DNA of 64,000 nt from contig JASBUL010000096.1 in NCBI GenBank assembly GCA_030147945.1, positions 1 through 64,000 on the forward strand. Reading direction: 5' to 3'. Shown in pieces: positions 57,263 to 64,000 of the stretch; position 1 is the stretch's first letter; each line of letters starts with the position of its first letter. The stretch is from Oceanococcus sp. GTDB taxonomy: Bacteria > Pseudomonadota > Gammaproteobacteria > Nevskiales > Oceanococcaceae. The position numbers and the translations under genes are program-made. The notes beneath the pieces are model-generated. The model was not told the origin of the DNA, made no database searches, and saw only the letters and a list, made by a program, of their open reading frames with translations.

Positions 57263-57275
57263 CCAGAGCCAGCGA

Positions 57276-57304
57276 AGTATAGAGATCAGGATGCGAGTGC
57301 GCAA
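57276..57304 (-). promoter_or_regulatory. Promoter of the tRNA-fMet/rimP/nusA/infB operon
   Basis: On the minus strand TTGCGC (57304-57299), 17 bases, TATACT (57281-57276), 13 bases upstream of the tRNA. Confidence 0.7.
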
Positions 57305-57439
57305 CGCCATTTGGCCAATTCTTTTATATTCAATTGCTTATGCAACCCTCGAAAAACGCCATCGCGCAAACCGGCGATCCAGGGCGCGGATTGAGGACGC
57401 AGAAATGGGTATTTTCCGTCCTTCACAGCCGAACCCGCC

Positions 57440-58159
57440 TCAGATACTGCGCTGATTGACCCGCCGTGAGACCTCGTGCGCGCTCTCAACCCGCTCGGAA
57501 TAGCGGCTGGTGAGATAGTCGGCGCGTTCGCGGTTCATCCAGGTGAACTTCATCAACTCCTCACACACATCAACAATGCGCAGATAGAGCGGAGACAGCC
57601 GCATGCGCCCAGCCTCGTCGAATTCATTGAAGGCCTTGGGCACCGAAGACTGATTGGGAATGGTGAGCATGCGCATCCAGCGCCCCAGCACCCGCATCTG
57701 ATTCACCGCATTGAAACTCTGACTGCCACCCGAGACCTGCATGAGCGCCAATGTCTTGCCCTGGGTCGGGCGTATACCCCCCATCGACAAGGGCAACCAA
57801 TCGATCTGCGCTTTCATCACAGCCGTCAAACTGCCGTGGCGTTCCGGGCTGACCCAGACCATGCCCTCGCACCAGGTGGCCAGTTCGCGCAGCTCCTGCA
57901 CCTTAGGATGAGTGTCATCCTCGGCATCCGGCAGCGGCAACGCCTGAGCCGAGTAGTGACGCACTTCTGCGCCCATGGCGCGGAGCAGTCGCCCAGCCTC
58001 TTGTGCCACAAAGCGCGAATAGGAGCGTTCGCGCAGAGATCCATGCAAGATCAGGATGCGCGGCGGCTCACGCGACACCCCGGCCCCGACCAGCCGGTCC
58101 ACATCAATGGTGCGCCAGTGCTGCGCGTCGATGTGGGGCAAATCGGCAAGTGCTTTCAC
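57440..58159 (-). CDS. arsH: ArsH-type NADPH-dependent FMN reductase
   Basis: A 239-residue flavoprotein. The phosphate-binding loop [40 protein letters not shown], the block [22 protein letters not shown] and [21 protein letters not shown] match ArsH closely. ArsH oxidises trivalent methylarsenicals and can reduce quinones or azo dyes. No arsR, arsB, arsC or acr3 gene is in the window, so a role outside arsenic resistance is possible. The GTG start at 58159 ([11 protein letters not shown]) is used. The 177 bases between tRNA-fMet and this gene hold only the operon promoter; no further gene is seen. Confidence 0.92.
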   Translation of the reverse strand: MKALADLPHIDAQHWRTIDVDRLVGAGVSREPPRILILHGSLRERSYSRFVAQEAGRLLRAMGAEVRHYSAQALPLPDAEDDTHPKVQELRELATWCEGMVWVSPERHGSLTAVMKAQIDWLPLSMGGIRPTQGKTLALMQVSGGSQSFNAVNQMRVLGRWMRMLTIPNQSSVPKAFNEFDEAGRMRLSPLYLRIVDVCEELMKFTWMNRERADYLTSRYSERVESAHEVSRRVNQRSI

Positions 58160-58316
58160 GACAAAACGCTCCTGACGCCGGGCGGCCTGTGAGCACGCGC
58201 CCGCGATGTATATAAATAGGACGGAAACATTTTAAGGCTTTAGCCGTGTTGACGGGACATCCCGGCGCAGCCGCGCCCTGGATACCACACGATCTCACCT
58301 TCATCGGATGCTGAGT

Positions 58317-60935
58317 ATGACGAAAATGATGCCCTTGCTGGCCGCCGGCTCATTGCTGATGGCCGCCGGCCTGACCCACGCCGCCGCCTCACCGGCCGAG
58401 CTGCTCAACCAGCTGCAAAGCAACACCCGCAATGCGCTGCAATGGCAGCAGGACAGCAACAGCGCCTATCAGCTGTTGCGCGCCACCTCCGCCACGCCCC
58501 TGCTGGCCGATCAAAGCAATGCTCCGGCGCTGGATCGCGCTCTGGGCTTTCTCGATCAGTTCGGCCAGTTGCTGAACATCAGCGCGCCGCGCGATCAATT
58601 CAACCTGCTGCGGGTCAGCGAAGATCGTGCCGGCAACCAGCACGTGCATCTGGCCCAGCAGCATGCCGGCCTGCCTGTGTTCGGTTCACGCCTGGTCGTG
58701 CACATGAATGATCAGGGCATTTACGGGGTCTCCGGCACGGTGATCCCGGAGCTGACCTCGCTGCCCACCCAGGCTGCTGTCGACGCCAGCGTGCAGCGCG
58801 CCGCGGCCCTGCGCCAGGTCGCCAAGAGCGCCCCCGAAGCCGAGCTGAGCATTGAGAGCGAGCGCCTGGTGGTTTACCGCTCCGGCGTGCTCAAGCGTGT
58901 CGAGGGTCGCAACTACCTGGCCCGTGAAATCATCGTGCGCAGTGCCCGGGGTGATGTGCGCGAACGCCTCTTCTTCGACGCGGTGGACGGCGGCCTGATC
59001 AATCGCATCAATCAGATCCACAGCATCAAGAACCGCGAAATCTACACCCCCAACCAGGACGTGCCGCCGGTCATCACCGAAGGCAGCGCGCTGGCCCCGG
59101 CCGACGTCCCGCTGGCCGGCGACACCACCAGCGATCCGGCAACCCGTGTGCCACGCCTGCCCCAGGACAACCTGTACATTTTCGCCGGCGGCACCTACGA
59201 CCTGTACGCCAATCTGTTCGGCTTCGAAGGCTACGACTTCGGCACGACGGCACCGGAAGATCAGGTCCAAAAAAGCGTCTACCTGATCAACGACCAGTGC
59301 CCCAACGCATACTGGAACGGCGACTCAACCAATTACTGCCCGGGCTTCGACGCCGATGACGTGGTCAGTCACGAGTGGAGCCACGCCTACACCGAATACA
59401 CCCACGGCTTGATCTACCAGTACCAGTCCGGGGCACTCAATGAGTCGTATTCAGACATCTTCGGCGAAGTCTATGACCTGGTGAACGGCCTGGAAGGCCC
59501 GCTCGGCGTGACCTTGACCGAAGGCGAATACTTCGAAAACGGCGGCAGCCGCTGGGTCGTCGGCGAAGATCTCAGCGAAACCGCCGCAGCCGTTCTGCTG
59601 CGCGACATGTGGGACCCGGACAATTTCGGCGTCAACGTACCAGCCACCGGCATCCAGGTGCTCAACACCGGCTCGCCCGGCAGCGTGATCACCTCGGAAA
59701 ACTACTACTGTGAATCCGGTGATGGCGGCGGCGTGCACACCAACTCGGCGGTACCGAACCACGCCTTCGCCATGCTGGTGGATGGCAAGAGTTTCAATGG
59801 CGTGGACATCCCCGCCATTGGCATGACCCGCGCCGCACACATCTATTTCCATGCGGCCGTGCACTACCAGACACCAACCACCAACTTTGCCCAGCATGCT
59901 AACGCCCTCGCCCAGTCCTGCGCCGACCTGATCGGCACCCCGCTGAACGACGTGCTTGGCCAGCCCTCACCCGATGTGATCGATGCCGGCACCTGTGCCG
60001 CGGTCGAAGCGGCCATGCTGGCGGTGGAAATGCGCCAGAACCCGGCAGAGAAATGCGACTACCAGCCGCTGCTGCAGCCCGACGACGCCACCCCTGAGCT
60101 GTGCCCCACCGGCTCCGGCCCGGTTGCCGACTTCATAGAGACCTGGGAAGGCACAAGTGAGCTGCCCACAGGCTGGGAGTTCACCGAAAATCTGACCGGC
60201 GACACTTCCGAAGGCACGCGCTGGGAGGTGGTCGGCGACCTGCCGCTGGAGCGCAGTGGTCAGGCCGTCTTCGTGGCCAACACCTTCGGCGGCAGCTGCA
60301 CGCCCGGCGGCGACATTTCCGCCAGCTTCCAGCTCGACAGCCCCGAAATCAGCATCAGCGCCAATGACTCCAAGTTGTCCATGAGCCACCTGATGCAGTC
60401 GGAATTCGGCTATGACGGCGGCAATATCAAGGTCAGCATCAACGGCGGCGACTTCACCCTGGTCCCGGCCGAAGCCATCATCTGGAACAGCTACAACACC
60501 GATCTGGAACCCGCCGCAGCAACCCCGGTGCCGGATCCCACCGGCCTGACCGGCGGCGGCAACACCAACCCGATGGGTGGCGAAGGCGCCTGGTCCGGCT
60601 CGGATGAAGGCGAATCCTTCAGCCGCTGGGGTGTCAGCCACATCGATCTGGCGGCGCTCGGGGTCAGCGCTGGCGACACCCTGCGCATCCGCTTCGAGTT
60701 TGGCCAGGATGGCTGCAACGGAAACCTCGGCTGGTTTGTGGATGATGTCAGTGTCAGCCACTGCGTGGCCGGCCAGCCCAATGACAATGGTGTGCCGCAG
60801 GGCGGCGGCAGCAATCCGGATCCGGTCAACCCGACAACGCCGGACGCACCGGCCAGCGAAACCCCGCGCGGCGGTGCCAGCGGCATGCTGATTCTGATGC
60901 TGCTGACGCTTGGTCTTGCGCGACGCCGCGTCTAG
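58317..60935 (+). CDS. Thermolysin-like (M4) metalloprotease with GlyGly-CTERM tail
   Basis: An 872-residue secreted protease. Signal peptide (residues about 1-23, LLAAGSLLMAAGLTHAA) and an FTP-type propeptide precede the catalytic domain. Zinc ligands and catalytic Glu are HEWSH (His352, Glu353, His356) and Glu376 in NESYSD, exactly 24 residues after the first His as in thermolysin; His474 in GGVHTNS is the catalytic His. About 270 C-terminal residues form one or more beta-rich domains, followed by PRGGASG, a hydrophobic helix and RRRV, a GlyGly-CTERM tail. ATG at 58317 is preferred; one at 58308 is also possible. A terminator follows. Confidence 0.93.
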   Translation: MTKMMPLLAAGSLLMAAGLTHAAASPAELLNQLQSNTRNALQWQQDSNSAYQLLRATSATPLLADQSNAPALDRALGFLDQFGQLLNISAPRDQFNLLRVSEDRAGNQHVHLAQQHAGLPVFGSRLVVHMNDQGIYGVSGTVIPELTSLPTQAAVDASVQRAAALRQVAKSAPEAELSIESERLVVYRSGVLKRVEGRNYLAREIIVRSARGDVRERLFFDAVDGGLINRINQIHSIKNREIYTPNQDVPPVITEGSALAPADVPLAGDTTSDPATRVPRLPQDNLYIFAGGTYDLYANLFGFEGYDFGTTAPEDQVQKSVYLINDQCPNAYWNGDSTNYCPGFDADDVVSHEWSHAYTEYTHGLIYQYQSGALNESYSDIFGEVYDLVNGLEGPLGVTLTEGEYFENGGSRWVVGEDLSETAAAVLLRDMWDPDNFGVNVPATGIQVLNTGSPGSVITSENYYCESGDGGGVHTNSAVPNHAFAMLVDGKSFNGVDIPAIGMTRAAHIYFHAAVHYQTPTTNFAQHANALAQSCADLIGTPLNDVLGQPSPDVIDAGTCAAVEAAMLAVEMRQNPAEKCDYQPLLQPDDATPELCPTGSGPVADFIETWEGTSELPTGWEFTENLTGDTSEGTRWEVVGDLPLERSGQAVFVANTFGGSCTPGGDISASFQLDSPEISISANDSKLSMSHLMQSEFGYDGGNIKVSINGGDFTLVPAEAIIWNSYNTDLEPAAATPVPDPTGLTGGGNTNPMGGEGAWSGSDEGESFSRWGVSHIDLAALGVSAGDTLRIRFEFGQDGCNGNLGWFVDDVSVSHCVAGQPNDNGVPQGGGSNPDPVNPTTPDAPASETPRGGASGMLILMLLTLGLARRRV

Positions 60936-60950
60936 TTCTATCGGCAACAA

Positions 60951-60978
60951 AAAGCCCCGCCATGTGCGGGGCTTTTTT
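60951..60978 (+). terminator. Intrinsic terminator after the M4 protease
   Basis: AAAGCCCCGC (60951-60960) pairs with GCGGGGCTTT (60966-60975) around CATGT, followed by a T run. It may also serve the convergent lipoprotein gene. Confidence 0.9.
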
Positions 60979-61009
60979 ATGCATCTGGGCCGTCAGGCAG
61001 CGACCATGC

Positions 61010-62473
61010 TCACAGACCCAGGCGCGACAAACTGTCGCTGTAGGCCCGACAGGCCGCAAAAATATCGGCGGGATTGCTGCCGGCACTTTCCACGATGTCA
61101 CGCTGGCAATACGCGCTGCGCGGTACGTACTCGCCCATGATGTCGGCCGGCGACGTCCCCTGCGGCACATTCTGAATGGCTTCGGCAAAATCCGGCTGCG
61201 GCAGCATATGCCGGTAGATCAGCAAAGCGTCTACATACGGCCCCCACGGCAACCAGTCGATGGCATTCTCGACCACCGCATTGGCCGGACGATCCGCTGT
61301 ATCCGAAACCATCACCGTGAAATAGCCCTGATCATCCAGGTGAGCCTGATAGTCGGCCACGCAGCCGACGTAACGTTGTGTCGGCAGATCGTTCTGACAC
61401 ACCGACCAGTAGCGCAGCTGCTCCGCATCAAAGGCCACCCCGGGTTGATCGCGGTAGTCTGGCGCCTTGGCCCGAATCATCACCACGTTGCCATAGCTAC
61501 GACTGAACAGATTGGTGGTGTACGCATTGTGGATGTTCGACAAAAACCCACCGCCAGCAGGCAGCGGCAGCTGATCCTCAACACCATCAGGGATCGGTAA
61601 ACCGAGGAAGTCGCGCAGGATATTGAAAACGGTGCTCGGCAGACCATAAAACACCCGCGTGCTGGCTTCGGGCTGACCCAGCGGCAAGGCACCCGGCTGA
61701 GCCAGAAACGGATCGTCGATCACATCGACATCCTGCAGCAGGTCATTCAGTCCGAGGCTGGGCAGCGCGTCGCCCAGAGTCGGCAGCAACGGCTCCACGC
61801 AATTCGCCGTGGGCAACAGTTCAACCTCGCCATCCGCCGTTTCCAGCGTCAGCAAAGGCAGCCCGACGCCACCGTCAAATGCCTTGCCCTCACCCGGCAC
61901 ATAAACGCGGTAGAACAACGCCGTCAGGGCATATTGCGGCACAGCAAACGAGCCCAGATCCATTTCTCCGGCATAGATCGTGTTGGCCTGGCGCGTCTCC
62001 GGTGGCGCAGAAAATTCCACGTAGGCCGTGTAGGCATCACCATAGGCTGCGCTGCTATCGGCAAAGCTGTTGCCACCGCCCGGATTGGGCGCAATCTCGA
62101 AATCCGCAATCGCGTCGGTTGGCCGCAGGATCGCATCGTAGACGTTGTAGGAAAAATACCGCGCATCCGGGTAATAGCCGTCGATACGCAAACGCGTTTG
62201 CGGCAGCATCGGGATCAGCGCCACCCAGTACTTGGCCGACTCATCCGGAAAAGCAATGTTCATGGTGTCGATGTTGCTGGCGATCTCCCAGCCGCAGGCG
62301 GCGCCGAACGGGTAGTCATCGCGATCCTGGCCGGTGTGACCGGGCTCGCCACCCTGGGCGACCGTGCCCGGCGTGTCGGACGCAGCCTGATCGCCGCAGG
62401 CGGCCAGACCGCCGACCAGGGCCGCAGCCCATAAGCAACGCCGCAAAGGGCGTGTCAGGTGATTGGTTGTCAT
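61010..62473 (-). CDS. Large lipoprotein of unknown function
   Basis: A 487-residue lipoprotein with signal ending VGGLAACG (Cys26). The segment YFSYNVYDAI near residue 105, RYWSVCQND near 360 and YFTVMVSD near 390 resemble patterns in DUF1214/DUF1254-like proteins, but the match is too weak to assign. Several cysteines (for example AACGWE, CVADYQ, YCQRD) may form disulfides. GGGAG precedes the start. It lies 21 bases after the TetR gene, so it is probably in the same operon and controlled by it. No function is assigned. Confidence 0.75.
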   Translation of the reverse strand: MTTNHLTRPLRRCLWAAALVGGLAACGDQAASDTPGTVAQGGEPGHTGQDRDDYPFGAACGWEIASNIDTMNIAFPDESAKYWVALIPMLPQTRLRIDGYYPDARYFSYNVYDAILRPTDAIADFEIAPNPGGGNSFADSSAAYGDAYTAYVEFSAPPETRQANTIYAGEMDLGSFAVPQYALTALFYRVYVPGEGKAFDGGVGLPLLTLETADGEVELLPTANCVEPLLPTLGDALPSLGLNDLLQDVDVIDDPFLAQPGALPLGQPEASTRVFYGLPSTVFNILRDFLGLPIPDGVEDQLPLPAGGGFLSNIHNAYTTNLFSRSYGNVVMIRAKAPDYRDQPGVAFDAEQLRYWSVCQNDLPTQRYVGCVADYQAHLDDQGYFTVMVSDTADRPANAVVENAIDWLPWGPYVDALLIYRHMLPQPDFAEAIQNVPQGTSPADIMGEYVPRSAYCQRDIVESAGSNPADIFAACRAYSDSLSRLGL

Positions 62474-62494
62474 GCGTGTCTCCCTGTTTTGGTT

Positions 62495-63163
62495 TTATGC
62501 GCCCGAACACAGCCCGGACGCGACGTAATCAATAAAGCCCTGGGCCAGTTGCTCCTGACTGATCCGAAAGTGCGTTTGCCCCGGCTCGGTAGCCGGCAGC
62601 TGCCACAGCAAGGTCTGGTCGACCATGCCGTTGACGATGTTGTTGATGGCCAGGAAGCTGTGCAGGCGCAGGCTTGCCGCAGGCTTGTCCGGCAGCAGCG
62701 CTGCCAGCTCGTCCTCGAAGCGCCAGATCACGTGACCGAAGCGTCGAATCAGCATGTCCTGCCCCACCTCGCCCTCCTCACGAATCAGGCGCGCAACCAG
62801 CTGGACGCCTGCGGCGTGCTGCTGCCAGTAGACATGGAAGGCCACGACCAGCGCAGTCACCACGTCGCGCACGCCCAGCGTCCGGTCGCGCTTGAGCAGC
62901 ACCAGTTCGGACCAGGCTTCGTCGATGATCGGATCGAACTGCTCGACGATATGGACCAGGCACGCATCCAGCAGGCCATGACGATTTTTGAAGTAGTAGC
63001 GCACCGCCGCCTCGTTGAGCACACCGGCCTTGCGCTGGATTTCACGCCCGGACACAGCCTGCGTCCCGCGCGCACCAAACTCGGCGATCGCAGTCAGCAC
63101 GAGGCGCTGCGGCACATCGACATCGCCAGCGCTAGGTGAAGTGGTTGATTTCGAGGCGGACAT
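62495..63163 (-). CDS. TetR/AcrR family transcriptional regulator
   Basis: A 222-residue regulator with an N-terminal helix-turn-helix domain (about 15-65; AIAEFGARGTQAVSGREIQRKAGV and AAVRYYFKNRHGLLDACL). The remaining 150 residues are helical ligand-binding domain. ATG at 63163 gives MSASKSTT; the six upstream in-frame residues are unlikely. The gene is divergent from the MMPL transporter; the shared 250-base gap has a candidate operator, so it likely represses both. Inducers may be hydrophobic, such as fatty acids or sterols. Confidence 0.88.
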   Translation of the reverse strand: MSASKSTTSPSAGDVDVPQRLVLTAIAEFGARGTQAVSGREIQRKAGVLNEAAVRYYFKNRHGLLDACLVHIVEQFDPIIDEAWSELVLLKRDRTLGVRDVVTALVVAFHVYWQQHAAGVQLVARLIREEGEVGQDMLIRRFGHVIWRFEDELAALLPDKPAASLRLHSFLAINNIVNGMVDQTLLWQLPATEPGQTHFRISQEQLAQGFIDYVASGLCSGA

Positions 63164-63203
63164 GCAGACGAGACCCGGCAAGGTGAAGCATCATCATCCA
63201 CAC

Positions 63204-63238
63204 TTAACCCAATCGGGTCAACCCACATGGGTTAAAAT
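63204..63238. promoter_or_regulatory. Candidate TetR operator and promoter element
   Basis: AACCCA-CA-TGGGTT (63220-63233) is a perfect inverted repeat; an additional TTAACCC (63204-63210) mirrors the GGGTTAA at 63229-63235. TAAAAT (63233-63238) could be a rightward -10 overlapping the right arm. The remaining 63239-63413 holds a possible remnant (63340-63411) and nothing else recognisable. Confidence 0.55.
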
Positions 63239-63339
63239 AACCCGGCCCGTGTCGCGCCGTCTGGTCCTATCGCAGCATGTTCTGGCCACGCCGCCGCTCT
63301 AGGCTGTGCTCTGCCCCGATCGATCGCGAATCCACCAGC

Positions 63340-63411
63340 ATGAAAACAGCCTTCACCCTCTGCCCTCGCCGGCTCGTTCGCCGCACAAGCCAACGTGCTG
63401 ACAGGTCCTGA
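63340..63411 (+). pseudogene. Possible signal-peptide remnant, frameshifted
   Basis: The frame from ATG 63340 encodes 23 residues, ending three bases before the MMPL start. If one T at about 63361 is removed, the reading becomes MKTAFTLALAGSFAAQANV, a convincing signal peptide, but it leads quickly into the MMPL gene. It may be a decayed start of an exported protein lost by deletion, or coincidence. Confidence 0.3.
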
Positions 63412-63413
63412 CC

Positions 63414-64000
63414 ATGGCCACCAGTCAGCTGTTTGCTCGCTTTCGCAGCGTCACCGAAGCCGCGTTTGCCCGCTGGGGTGAAATCTGTCACGACCACCCC
63501 TTACGCATCCTGGCCGTTGTGCTGGCCGCACTGGCTGGCCTGTCGATCGCGCTGCCCAGCCTCAAGACCGACATGTCGAATGAGGGTTATCTGCGTGAGG
63601 ATGATCCGGCCCGTCTCAACCTGAAATGGTTTCAGACCGCCTTCGGACGCGACGACCGCATTGTGGTGGTATTGCGCAGCGATGCCGATGTGATCAAGCC
63701 CGGCGTCCTGAATACGGTTCGTCAGCTGCATCAGGCCCTGGAGGAGCTGCCCCAGGTCAATAAGGTCGAGAGCCTGATCAATGCCCGCCTCACCCTGGGC
63801 CGCGACGATGAACTGATCGTCAGGGACCTGATGGAAGACTGGCCCCAAAACGCGGACGATTACGCCGCACTCGCCACACTGATCGAAAACCGCAGCCTGA
63901 TCCGCGAGAACTTCATCAGCCGCGATGGCCGCGGCACCCTGATCATTGTCACCCCGGATGCCTATACCGCGTCGGTCAGTGGCGCTCACGATGCACCCGC
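63414..64000 (+). CDS. MMPL/RND family transporter, N-terminal part
   Basis: The first 195 residues of a large transporter that runs past the window edge. A first membrane helix (about 32-51, LRILAVVLAALAGLSIALPSL) is followed by the start of a periplasmic porter domain (LKTDMSNEGYLREDDPARLNLKWFQTAFGRDD), typical of MMPL/HAE-3 proteins. These export lipids, sterols or hopanoids. It is divergent from the TetR regulator with a candidate operator between. In Proteobacteria such genes often neighbour DUF1302/DUF1329 outer-membrane proteins, which may lie downstream. No good ribosome-binding site is visible. Confidence 0.88.
   Translation, partial: MATSQLFARFRSVTEAAFARWGEICHDHPLRILAVVLAALAGLSIALPSLKTDMSNEGYLREDDPARLNLKWFQTAFGRDDRIVVVLRSDADVIKPGVLNTVRQLHQALEELPQVNKVESLINARLTLGRDDELIVRDLMEDWPQNADDYAALATLIENRSLIRENFISRDGRGTLIIVTPDAYTASVSGAHDAP

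Overview
The window is a gene-dense, GC-rich (about 60%) chromosomal stretch of a Gammaproteobacterium. The strongest taxonomic signals are the block tRNA-fMet/rimP/nusA/infB/rbfA/truB/rpsO/pnp, two proteases ending in GlyGly-CTERM sorting tails, paired PimC/PimD-like acyl-CoA dehydrogenases, a FusB-type second EF-G and an MMPL transporter next to a TetR regulator. This mix suggests an aerobic, possibly marine, lipid-using member of a Nevskiales/Salinisphaerales-like group; that placement is a guess. No insertion sequence, prophage, CRISPR array or replication origin was seen.

Layout. 0.2-10.2 kb: short-chain dehydrogenase, STAS protein, cytochrome c5-like lipoprotein, penicillin/AHL-acylase-like lipoprotein, an acyl-CoA dehydrogenase pair behind a promoter that overlaps an inverted repeat, a subtilisin-like protease and a small membrane protein. 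10.3-18.5 kb: a tightly packed leftward run of eleven genes starting with a MacAB-like efflux system (adaptor, ATPase, two permeases) and continuing into dienelactone hydrolase, macrodomain, an atypical CX4R phosphatase, DM13 protein, GFA protein, methionine aminopeptidase and YbaK. 18.7-30.3 kb: tRNA-Asn, aspartate aminotransferase, uvrB, MscS channel, YitT protein, a pentaheme cytochrome, DUF2970, MocR regulator, rnk, TRIC-like protein and an NCS2-like permease.

30.3-43.3 kb: two related metal-uptake modules, each a small secreted protein with a C-terminal R(A/G)PP motif followed by a ZnuD-like TonB-dependent receptor. The first also has a His-rich lipoprotein. Between them lie EF-G (FusB type), an alpha/beta hydrolase, tRNA-Val, a NodIJ-like ABC transporter and a diguanylate cyclase. 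43.3-48.4 kb: DUF815 ATPase, YadGH-like ABC transporter, DUF3015-like lipoprotein, a CehA/McbA-type PHP metallohydrolase whose first codons contain a terminator-like hairpin, and a DUF2061 protein behind a perfect Fur-like palindrome.

48.4-57.3 kb: the conserved translation/RNA operon led by initiator tRNA, which appears to carry a U1-U72 mismatch. 57.4-64.0 kb: an isolated arsH, a thermolysin-type protease with GlyGly-CTERM, an unknown lipoprotein with a TetR regulator, and the start of an MMPL transporter that runs off the window.

Most plausible candidates for undescribed biology: (1) the R(A/G)PP protein / His-rich lipoprotein / TonB receptor modules; (2) the pentaheme cytochrome fusion; (3) the efflux-macrodomain-CX4R phosphatase operon; (4) the Fur-like control of DUF2061. 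All functional calls come from reading motifs and recalled family features; no database search was run.
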